Below the pieces are notes generated by a model. It had not been told where the DNA came from, did not search any database, and was given only the letters and a program-made list of their open reading frames with translations. Made by a program: the position numbers and the translations under genes. A stretch of DNA of 11,412 bases. Origin: an uncultured Anaerolineales bacterium (GTDB lineage Bacteria; Chloroflexota; Anaerolineae; Anaerolineales; UBA11657). Position 1 is the first letter of the stretch, and each line of letters begins with the position of its first letter. The stretch covers positions 1 to 11,412 of the forward strand of contig CAJWGI010000017.1 in assembly GCA_913031335.1 (NCBI GenBank), written 5' to 3'. Of this stretch, positions 1 to 7,185 are shown piece after piece.

Positions 1-567
1 CGCGCCCGCAAGAACCAGCACGATTGCGGGCAACACGAAGAGGTTGACCGGATAGGTATAGTACGAGACTCCAAACAGCAATCCGGTCACAACCCACCAC
101 CCGATTGCGCGAGAGCGCCATGCCCGCGCCGCCGAAAAAAGCGCCAGAGCTGTGACCAGCGCAAAGAACACCGATCGCGTTCCGTAACGCCCCAGATACA
201 CCGGCCAGAGGGTGCCAGCGCACAGCAATGTGGCCAGCCAGCCCACCTTGCGCCCGAACAGCTCTCGCGCCAGCAGCCACACAGCAGCAACGAGGCCTAT
301 GCTGGCCAACACGTAGGGCAGCCGCAACGCCCCCGGCGTTTTGCCAAGAACCGCGATGGAGGCGGCAACCAGGTAAAAATGAATGGGCTCGCGGCCATCT
401 TTTTGCATCAGCAGGCCGGGGTGTTCGCCAGCCAAAATGCCGGCGGCCGTCAGTCCGTTTACCGCTTCATCGTACTGCAGCGCAGGCGGGGCGGAGCCAA
501 TTCCCCACAGGCGCAGCACCGCTGCGAGCGCAATTATCGAAGCGAGGATAGAGGTGCGTCTCAGCAT
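1..567 (-). CDS. GT39-like membrane glycosyltransferase, N-terminal part (3' end outside window)
   Basis: The first 189 codons of a polytopic membrane glycosyltransferase of the GT39/dolichyl-phosphate-mannose-protein mannosyltransferase type are present, running off the window in frame. A first hydrophobic segment (about 6-22) is followed by the catalytic loop PPALQYDEAVNGLTA (27-41) with the classic Asp33-Glu34 pair, then KDGREPIHFYLVA (56-68), a conserved loop of this subgroup. Further hydrophobic segments cover about 62-75, 82-98, 108-124, 131-146 and 155-189. The start is ATG at 567: the frame is closed by a TAG further upstream and there is no other start codon between. A ribosome site is weak (AGGA, rather far). 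It follows the GT4 gene by 34 bases in the same operon. It differs from the tandem pair upstream (GREP loop, D-E rather than D-D or D-G), so it is a separate subgroup and not a third tandem copy. Sugar and acceptor are unknown. Confidence 0.85.
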   Translation of the reverse strand, partial: MLRRTSILASIIALAAVLRLWGIGSAPPALQYDEAVNGLTAAGILAGEHPGLLMQKDGREPIHFYLVAASIAVLGKTPGALRLPYVLASIGLVAAVWLLARELFGRKVGWLATLLCAGTLWPVYLGRYGTRSVFFALVTALALFSAARAWRSRAIGWWVVTGLLFGVSYYTYPVNLFVLPAIVLVLAGA

Positions 568-601
568 GGCTGCCGATGCGATTCCTGTCCGCGCGACGTT
601 G

Positions 602-1807
602 CTAGGCTACCGTCCGTCTGTCACTGCTTCGTACGAAATCAAGTATCCGTGCGGCCCGCCGCTCCCAAGTGTGTGCCCCCACCGCACTGCGGGCATTTGC
701 CGCCAGCCGACGCGCGAGCGCCGGATCGGCCCGCAATCGTTCAACCGCAGCTGCGAGAGCGCTGGCATCATCGGGCGGCACAAGCAGGGCAGTCTCTTCG
801 TTAGCTATGATCTCCCTGAGCGCCGGCAGGTCAGACGCGATGATTGGGCGTTCGGCAGCCATATATTCAAAAAGCTTCAGCGGCGAGGTGTAATAACGCG
901 AGACCGCCGCCCGACCACTGTTCGGCAGCGCCAGCACATCGGCAGCTGCCAAATATGCCGGTATCTGCGTTGGTGGGACATATCCAACCAGTTTCACTCG
1001 CCCAGCACCGGGTTCCCTCACGAGCTTCTCGATGCGCGGCAACTCCTCGGGCGTGCCGCCCACCAGCCAGATGCGCACACCTTCCGGAGCCAAAGTCGCC
1101 GCCTCTACCAGCGTTTCCACCCCCTTCCACGCATACATCTGTCCCACATACATCACCAGGTAATCATGCTGACCAATACCCAATTCCTCTCGGGCTGCAG
1201 TTTTGCTGCGGACACCAAATGCCTCGACATCCACAGCGTCCGCGATGACTGTCACCCTGCCTGACGGGATTGCAAACTCAGCGTAGCGCTGCGCCAGTAG
1301 ATCGGTCAGCACAATCAGCCCATCCAGCCTTGGAGCCAGCCAGCGCTGCAGCGCCATCCCCATCCGGCTGCTGGGGAAACTGTGCGCCTCGTAAAACACC
1401 TTTCCCGCACCACCTCTGTCGGTCAGGATTAATAGTGCAGCTGTCAGACTATCGCGCGTGTAGTAAACATCGGCTTTGCTCCTCAACAGCAGCGGGAAAA
1501 GCGCCAGATGATATGTCAACATCTGAATCGCAAAGACGATTTGGTAGGCGCGCAACCGACCAAACGGCAGGCGAGGCACAAGACCAAAAAGGTCAAGCGA
1601 TGGAATTGCCCGGCGTGGTACGTCACGCGGAAGGTCATAAAAGGCCTGCAAATCGGTGACGCCGCGCAGCCAGGGGCGATTGGCCCGCCGCGCATGGACG
1701 ATGCGCACGTCGGCATGCTCGGCCAGTGCCGCGCACGTCTTCATAATCTGAATAGCGTGCGCCTTTTCCCCCGGCATACGGGAGTTGGTGAGGTAGAGGA
1801 TATTCAT
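602..1807 (-). CDS. GT4-family glycosyltransferase (401 aa)
   Basis: This is a complete GT-B fold glycosyltransferase. The N-terminal acceptor domain opens with MNILYLTNSRMPGEKAHAIQ and includes VYYTRDSLTAALL (115-127) and VFYEAHSFP (137-145). Residues 81-127 are hydrophobic in places and may touch the membrane. The linker IADAVDVEAF (188-197) precedes the donor domain, with MYVGQMYAWKGVETLVEA (219-236), WLVGG (247-251), GYVPPTQIPAYLAAADVLALP (275-295), YYTSPLKLFEYMAAERPIIAS (305-325) and LREII (330-334). The SPLKLFEYMA form is typical of a GT4 subgroup found in capsule and exopolysaccharide clusters; it keeps only the second Glu (Glu314) of E-x7-E. The ATG at 1807 lies 42 bases after the methyltransferase stop, with only a weak CGGA upstream. 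It ends in TAG, 34 bases before the next gene. The sugar donor cannot be told from the sequence. Confidence 0.92.
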   Translation of the reverse strand: MNILYLTNSRMPGEKAHAIQIMKTCAALAEHADVRIVHARRANRPWLRGVTDLQAFYDLPRDVPRRAIPSLDLFGLVPRLPFGRLRAYQIVFAIQMLTYHLALFPLLLRSKADVYYTRDSLTAALLILTDRGGAGKVFYEAHSFPSSRMGMALQRWLAPRLDGLIVLTDLLAQRYAEFAIPSGRVTVIADAVDVEAFGVRSKTAAREELGIGQHDYLVMYVGQMYAWKGVETLVEAATLAPEGVRIWLVGGTPEELPRIEKLVREPGAGRVKLVGYVPPTQIPAYLAAADVLALPNSGRAAVSRYYTSPLKLFEYMAAERPIIASDLPALREIIANEETALLVPPDDASALAAAVERLRADPALARRLAANARSAVGAHTWERRAARILDFVRSSDRRTVA

Positions 1808-1849
1808 GAAATCCGAAACGCTGACAGCTGGGCCGGTGCGCCGATCAGC

Positions 1850-2557
1850 TTAGATTGGTCTGAATCTGCCGTGCTCTTCGACGAACACGACGTCGACATG
1901 AGCAAGCGCGCCGTGCTGTCCATCTGCCGCACCTACAATGTCGTATGCGACAAAGCCATAATCTCTCATCCGTGAGGTCACTTCGCACAACTCCGGTGCC
2001 GTGCCTCCTCGGTCCAGAACGGCCACCTCCAAAATAACTACATCAGCATGTCGCAACGCGTTTGTCGCGCCCCGAAAAACCGCCAATTCCGCCCCTTCCA
2101 CATCAATCTTTATTAAGTACGGTCTGCGGTAATCTCCCTTATCAATCAAGCCATCCAATGTGATTACAGGAACCGTTCGCGTGGCAGCAACGCCCCCCCT
2201 TAAGTCCGAACGAATCAACGACGATTTTCGAGGGTCATTGCCGATGCGCAGCGAGCTTTCTCCCACCTTTTCCCCGGCCGCCGCGACAATATATTCACCA
2301 CCGTATTGCGCGGTGATTCTTTCCAGATCAGATTGATATTCCCGTAGCGGTTCCACAAGCACAATGTGCGCCTCCGGAAAGACCTCATACAAGTCTCGGG
2401 TGCCATCCGCGACTCCGGCGTCAATAATAGTACCGGGATAGAATCCCTTTTCCTTCAGTTGCTGCATTGACTCGCGGAACGTTCTCAGAGGATAACTCCG
2501 GCGAGTAACCTTGTAACCCAGCTTGTAGAGCAATGCTCTCATCCAACGTCGTATCAC
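1850..2557 (-). CDS. FkbM-family SAM-dependent methyltransferase (235 aa)
   Basis: This is a class I Rossmann-fold methyltransferase of the FkbM family, which typically O-methylates sugars or polyketides; here a sugar hydroxyl of the surface glycan is the natural guess. Visible motifs are the SAM-binding loop TIIDAGVADGT (43-53), the acidic end of strand 2 at LVEP (67-70), VPVITLDGLI (129-138), and the FkbM signature YLIKIDVEGAELAVFRG (147-163), followed by VVILEV (173-178) and the closing strand VDVVFVEE (221-228). The GTG start at 2557 overlaps the asnB stop by four bases (GTGA), with a weak GAGAG site upstream. An ATG at 2542 would shorten the protein by five residues but has no ribosome site. 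The stop is TAA. The gene is clearly AT-richer than the glycosyltransferase genes around it, which may mean a different origin from them. Confidence 0.92.
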   Translation of the reverse strand: MIRRWMRALLYKLGYKVTRRSYPLRTFRESMQQLKEKGFYPGTIIDAGVADGTRDLYEVFPEAHIVLVEPLREYQSDLERITAQYGGEYIVAAAGEKVGESSLRIGNDPRKSSLIRSDLRGGVAATRTVPVITLDGLIDKGDYRRPYLIKIDVEGAELAVFRGATNALRHADVVILEVAVLDRGGTAPELCEVTSRMRDYGFVAYDIVGAADGQHGALAHVDVVFVEEHGRFRPI

Positions 2558-4452
2558 AATGGACTCTCATCACCAAGAATATACGTGAAATACCATACTT
2601 GATACGAAAGCAATGCCCAGAGCTGATTGAGATAATACCCCGATCTATCCATGTGTGATGCGCACATAGACTGAATCATCCCTGCCCCACGGAGTTGACT
2701 TTTTGCGATCGCATCTGGAGCCAGCAAACACTCAGCTAATGGACGTAGTGGGCCTCTAAGCCAGCTGCTGGCAGGAGAAAAGAAGCCTGATTTTCGGCGG
2801 CGAAGAACTTCTGCGGGAAGAAGATCGGTAAAGGATTCTTTTAATAGAACCTTGGTTGTCCCTCCACGCAGCTTGTAACGTAACGGAAGCAACGCCGCGA
2901 ATTCGACCAATGGGTGGCTTTGGAAAGGTGCGCGCACTTCTACACTGGCAAACATGCTGCTCATATCCATGCGCATATTGGATTCTTCTGCCAGCCAAGT
3001 TTGCCGGTCAGTGTGCATAAGACGTTCCTGAAAGGTTCCCTCCTGCCGGGCGGCAAGCGCTGCGCCAAACGCTTCTTCCGCCAGCGCATTGCGATCGGTT
3101 ACTGCAGGAGCCGGTAGCAGATCTGCACGCTGCATCTCGCTGAAGATCCCATACCAACTTAGGTAGCGGGCCGTAGGTGGAAGTTCGGCTTTGACGGCGA
3201 GCTTGGCACCGGATGCAGAGAAAAACTGCATCAGCGGGGAGAAAAAATGTTTACGCAAGACAGCAGGAAACAACTTGTACCGTGATACCCAGTGGTCAGC
3301 CGTGTACCGTGTGTAGCCGCCAAACAACTCGTCTCCGCCATCGCCGCTGAGGAGCACTTTCACCCCATCTTTGCGAGCCTGACGAGCCACCATATACGTA
3401 GCCAACACTGTAGGATTTGCGATGGGTTCATCGAGCTGCGCCATCGCGCGCGGGGCGAGTTTTTCTACAGGCACCGAGGACCCCATTATCACGGAGCAAT
3501 GATCGGTGCCGAAATTCCGGGCTACGAGCTCAGCATGCCGGAAGTCCTCGTTGAATTTAGGGTGAACACCGGCTGCCTCATCGAAGCCAATCGCATACGT
3601 GCGCACCGGGCGATCTAGAGCATGCGCCATGAGCCCAACAACAAGGGACGAATCGACACCACCTGAAAGGAATGCGCCCAGTGGAACATCGCTCATCAGG
3701 CGCTCTTCCACTGCCAACTTTAGCTGCTCTCGCAATTCGGCTCGGAGAGCGATTTCGTCTTGCACGCGTCCGTCGAGCGCAAGGGGCGGTGACCAGTACC
3801 TCTCCACAGCCAAGTGCCCCTTATGCCAAAAGAGGTGATGGGCTGGCGGCAGCTTGCGGATGCCAGCAAACATTGTCCAAGGGGCAGGCACATAGCCAAC
3901 TGTAAAGTACAGGTCGCGCGCCTCCTCATCAACAGCCAACGTGACGGTGGGATCACGAAGCAGGGCTTTGATCTCACTGGCAAACAGCAACCCTGCCGGT
4001 GTGCTGACATAGTAAAGCGGTTTCTGCCCCAGGCGATCGCGTACCAACCATAGCCTAGCAGCCGGGGCATCCCAGAGTGCAAAGGCGAACATGCCTCGAA
4101 AGCGCTGCACGGCAGCATCACCCCATTCCTCGTACGCGTGAACCACTATCTCTGCATCGCTCTGTGAGGAATAACGATGGTCCCGCTGCGCCAGTTCAGA
4201 ACGTAAGGCGTAATGGTTGTATATCTCCCCGTTGTAGACCAGCACCACATTTCGATCTTCTGAATACATGGGCTGATTCCCGGTAATAAGATCGACGATG
4301 CTCAATCGCCGCACGGCCAGCCCTATGCCGGCAGCCACGTGCTGACCGCCGCTATCTGGCCCACGATGAAAAATAGCAGCCTGCATGGCTGCAAGATTGT
4401 CGGCATCCGGCAGTTCAGCATCACGAGGAGCAATTCCGCAGATTCCACACAT
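2554..4452 (-). CDS. asnB: Asparagine synthetase (glutamine-hydrolysing)-type amidotransferase (632 aa)
   Basis: This is a two-domain glutamine-dependent amidotransferase. The N-terminal class II glutaminase domain (about 2-215) begins MCGICGI, so Cys2 becomes the N-terminal nucleophile once Met is removed. It has FHRGPDS (28-34), RRLSIVD (48-54), YNGEIYN (73-79) and SDAE (98-101), the glutamine-binding residues. The C-terminal ATP-pyrophosphatase domain has the P-loop SGGVDSS (263-269), DEPIANPT (341-348) and SGDGGDELFGGY (369-380). Length is normal. The reaction is ATP-dependent transfer of glutamine ammonia to a carboxylate, making asparagine in the classic case. In glycan clusters, AsnB homologues are often proposed to amidate uronic acids or other carboxylated sugars, and the setting here between glycosyltransferases and a methyltransferase makes that plausible. 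The start is ATG nine bases after the upstream stop, with GGAG at 4468-4465. It overlaps the next gene by four bases. Its 3' half is AT-richer than its 5' half. Confidence 0.95.
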   Translation of the reverse strand: MCGICGIAPRDAELPDADNLAAMQAAIFHRGPDSGGQHVAAGIGLAVRRLSIVDLITGNQPMYSEDRNVVLVYNGEIYNHYALRSELAQRDHRYSSQSDAEIVVHAYEEWGDAAVQRFRGMFAFALWDAPAARLWLVRDRLGQKPLYYVSTPAGLLFASEIKALLRDPTVTLAVDEEARDLYFTVGYVPAPWTMFAGIRKLPPAHHLFWHKGHLAVERYWSPPLALDGRVQDEIALRAELREQLKLAVEERLMSDVPLGAFLSGGVDSSLVVGLMAHALDRPVRTYAIGFDEAAGVHPKFNEDFRHAELVARNFGTDHCSVIMGSSVPVEKLAPRAMAQLDEPIANPTVLATYMVARQARKDGVKVLLSGDGGDELFGGYTRYTADHWVSRYKLFPAVLRKHFFSPLMQFFSASGAKLAVKAELPPTARYLSWYGIFSEMQRADLLPAPAVTDRNALAEEAFGAALAARQEGTFQERLMHTDRQTWLAEESNMRMDMSSMFASVEVRAPFQSHPLVEFAALLPLRYKLRGGTTKVLLKESFTDLLPAEVLRRRKSGFFSPASSWLRGPLRPLAECLLAPDAIAKSQLRGAGMIQSMCASHMDRSGYYLNQLWALLSYQVWYFTYILGDESPL

Positions 4453-4461
4453 AATTAGAGG

Positions 4462-7185
4462 CTACTCCGCGATTGCCCACTTTCCCAGATCAACCCAATC
4501 CTGAGTTTCTGCCTTCCCATCCGCCGGCACCACCGCCAAACGCGCAGCGCTCAGCGGGTCGTAAAAACCGGTAGTCAGCGTGAAGTCACCGTTTCCGGGC
4601 AACGTTAGTTGCACCGATTCGCGCAACACCTCCCCCTCCGCCCACCACGAGGTCGGATGTTCGTTCCCGCGCGGCATGGCGTCAACCTGAGCCACTACTT
4701 GCCCTTCGCTCCACAGGTGCACGAAGTATTTATAATCCGTCTCCATCTCACGCTGCGCTTGCCAGTACAGCGTCAGGTCAATACTTTCTTCATGCTGCGC
4801 AATGTCGTAACCCAACAAGGTCATTTGCCCGCTGAAATCGGCATCCATACGGTGCTGCATTTCCGGCACGGAAAAGAGCCGCTTCCGCGGCACGACCTTG
4901 AGGGAAGTGCTGAAAGGACCTTCACTCTGTTCGCCGTCACGCGAAACGATTACCATCCACAGGGTGTAGTCGCCGGGCGGGAAGGCCGCGCCAAGCGGCA
5001 GTCGGTATTGCATGGTGGTCAGCAAACCTGCAGGAAGAGAAATAGTGGCATGGCCGGGCACGATTTCTGTCTCGGTTTCATATGCCATCTCGCTGTCATC
5101 AGAAATCAATCGCCAGCGCAATTTCACCTCCTTCGCGGGGAAATTCAGAATGCGCCAGGTGACAAGAACTTCGAGCGGCGGCCCCGGCTGGAATTCGTCA
5201 GGGATGACCAGGTCAACTAGCGCGAGGTCGTCCCACCTGGCCAGCGGGTACCCTCCCGCACGAATCTGGATGACGCCCAATGTGCCCCCACTCTCACCCG
5301 AGGCATCGAGCGTCTCGGCGCTGTGGATATCATTGTACATGCCGAAATGCAGAAACAGAGGGCCGTCTTCCGGCAAACTCTCACCTACCACAAGTTCCAT
5401 TCGATTCATCGCCAGCTCGCCGATACGCTGCTGACCAACCGGAAGCGCGGGCATGTCCACCTGGGCATATTTTGTGCCACTTCCATCTACCAGATGCATG
5501 AATACTGCGTAGTTCTCTGACAACAGCTCGTCAACCCGCCAGATCATGAAAACCGTCCACGGCTGCCCGGCCAGAGGCCAGCTGTCTGAGTCCTCACGCA
5601 AGAAGCCGAGCACGGTCGCGCCACAGGTGAAACGCACCGGCTCCAGTGGAATCAAATTAGGCTTGAAATGCTGTGCAGCAGGCAATTCGGACAGACGAAA
5701 CCCTTGTTGCACAATCTCGCCGCCAGAGAACACAGTGGGCCTACCAGTGTAATCCTCCCAGCCAAGCAGGACCGCGCCCTCGGCGGGAAGCGGAAGCGCG
5801 CGGTCGGGCCGCACCACACGCGCATCACGGCCTTCACGCAGCGCTTCCCAGCGCAGCCAATCGCGGTCGTTGATGTCGGATGCCAGCAGCAATAGGCCGC
5901 GGTCAGAAGCCTGGGCCCGAGCCACAGCCGTTTCGATGGCGGCCACTTGTTCATCAAGGGACACGCGTCCAAGGCTAAGATCGTAACGAATGTTAAATAG
6001 AATCTGCGTTAATGCGAGCAGGCCTAACACGAGCAACCCCAACCACCGAAGGCCGTTGCTCGGCTCACCATCTCGACCCAGACGGAACACTCCGCCCCCC
6101 CGTGTTTTTCGATGCGCCAGCAGGCTGCCAATCATCACGCCTTGAACGAGAAAGGCAAATCCATATCCCGACCAGATGAAATGATCCTCGTAGCGCGCGG
6201 AGAGAGCGAGCAGCAACAATGGCGGCAGCAGATACCCGAGGGCAACTGCCGCTCCGGTCACCCGGCCGCGGCGGACTATCGCGGGCGCAAGCAAAACGAC
6301 CAATCCCACAAGAGTGAGAACCGGCTGAATCGGTTGTGTCCAGTTCTGCTCCCAATTCCCCAGCTGTTGATACAAGCGGGTGAACATATGCAGATCGGAT
6401 TGACCCTCCGCGCCAGCGCGGAAGCCTTTCACCATTTCGCCACCACTGAGGTCGCTAGACCCCAGGTTGTCGATATTGTCGAGATACACGCCGATCATCC
6501 ACGGCATGGTCAGGAGAAGCGCCAGCGCTGCTCCTACCAGAGCGTGCATCACGGTGGCCCGGCGTTGCGAGCGGCTCCGGCGCCAAGCGCTCACCCAGAG
6601 CACGACGGTAATTGGCGCCAGCAGAAAGGTTCCGGGGTGACATTGCCCACCCAAAGTGAGCATTGGCAGGTGCGCTATTCTGGCCCACTTCTTTCCGCCG
6701 CAGTATCCGAGCAATCCGGTCCAAACATAGGCGAGCGCAAACGGTGTCTGCAAGCTGGGATTCCAGATTCCGCGGGCCATGAACACAGCCTCTGGATGGA
6801 CCGCAAAAAGCAGCGCGGAAACCAGACCGGCTTTGCGCCCGAAAAAACGGCCGCCGATGGCGAAGATGAGAGCGGTGGCAACCACATGGGCTGCACCGGT
6901 CATCATCCGCGCCAGTCTCGGGTCGGGTTTGATCAATAACGGCAGCGCATAGATGTAAATGGAGACCGGTCCGTGGTACCCCCGGAAGTTGAAGTAGGGC
7001 ATCGGGAGCCCCAAAAGCTCAAGCTTTCCATGCCGAGCGACCGCAATGGCCTTCAAAGTATGCACGGCCCCGTCGTTCTCCAGGCGCTCCAACCCGGTAT
7101 TCATCCAGCGCAGGCCAGCCGCCAGGACGAGCACCACCACCATCGGGGCGTAGTGAGCCGTGGTTCCAAGCCGCCGGTCACTCAT
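4462..7185 (-). CDS. GT39-like membrane glycosyltransferase, tandem paralogue (about 907 aa)
   Basis: This is a diverged duplicate of the gene just upstream, with the same architecture: about eleven hydrophobic segments over residues 1-397, then about 510 soluble beta-rich residues. Shared blocks include YALP, PDPR, FAVHP, TGLLGY, WARIAHLP, GQCHP (180-184), PDRALPLPAEGAVLLG (460-475), IQIRAGG, PGPP (667-670), DYKYFVHLW (817-825), VAQVD (831-835), PTSWW (844-848) and TGFYDP. Role is inferred as for its neighbour: polyprenyl-phosphate-sugar-dependent transfer outside the membrane. The catalytic-loop motif is NDGAVHTLKA: Asp38 is kept, but the second acidic residue is Gly39. The start is uncertain. 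A TTG at 7197 would give 911 aa, but I prefer the ATG at 7185, which overlaps the previous gene by eight bases (ATGAGTGA) and fits coupled translation; neither start has a strong Shine-Dalgarno site. It ends in TAG at 4464-4462, nine bases before asnB. Confidence 0.87.
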   Translation of the reverse strand: MSDRRLGTTAHYAPMVVVLVLAAGLRWMNTGLERLENDGAVHTLKAIAVARHGKLELLGLPMPYFNFRGYHGPVSIYIYALPLLIKPDPRLARMMTGAAHVVATALIFAIGGRFFGRKAGLVSALLFAVHPEAVFMARGIWNPSLQTPFALAYVWTGLLGYCGGKKWARIAHLPMLTLGGQCHPGTFLLAPITVVLWVSAWRRSRSQRRATVMHALVGAALALLLTMPWMIGVYLDNIDNLGSSDLSGGEMVKGFRAGAEGQSDLHMFTRLYQQLGNWEQNWTQPIQPVLTLVGLVVLLAPAIVRRGRVTGAAVALGYLLPPLLLLALSARYEDHFIWSGYGFAFLVQGVMIGSLLAHRKTRGGGVFRLGRDGEPSNGLRWLGLLVLGLLALTQILFNIRYDLSLGRVSLDEQVAAIETAVARAQASDRGLLLLASDINDRDWLRWEALREGRDARVVRPDRALPLPAEGAVLLGWEDYTGRPTVFSGGEIVQQGFRLSELPAAQHFKPNLIPLEPVRFTCGATVLGFLREDSDSWPLAGQPWTVFMIWRVDELLSENYAVFMHLVDGSGTKYAQVDMPALPVGQQRIGELAMNRMELVVGESLPEDGPLFLHFGMYNDIHSAETLDASGESGGTLGVIQIRAGGYPLARWDDLALVDLVIPDEFQPGPPLEVLVTWRILNFPAKEVKLRWRLISDDSEMAYETETEIVPGHATISLPAGLLTTMQYRLPLGAAFPPGDYTLWMVIVSRDGEQSEGPFSTSLKVVPRKRLFSVPEMQHRMDADFSGQMTLLGYDIAQHEESIDLTLYWQAQREMETDYKYFVHLWSEGQVVAQVDAMPRGNEHPTSWWAEGEVLRESVQLTLPGNGDFTLTTGFYDPLSAARLAVVPADGKAETQDWVDLGKWAIAE
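4465..4468 (-). promoter_or_regulatory. Probable ribosome binding site for asnB
   Basis: GGAG on the minus strand sits within the last codons of the upstream GT39-like gene, twelve bases before the asnB ATG. The spacing is slightly long, so re-initiation after the nearby stop may matter as much as direct binding. Confidence 0.4.

Noticed and set aside
383..1264. Long plus-strand open frame of 293 codons
   Set aside because: It is antisense to the GT4 gene at 1807-602 and reaches into the next gene across their gap. Its product is rich in Arg, Pro, His and Ser without domain-like patterns, while the minus-strand frames carry clear motifs.
6112..6939. Plus-strand open frame of 275 codons
   Set aside because: It lies wholly inside the membrane part of the second GT39-like gene on the opposite strand, and is a composition shadow with no recognisable motif.
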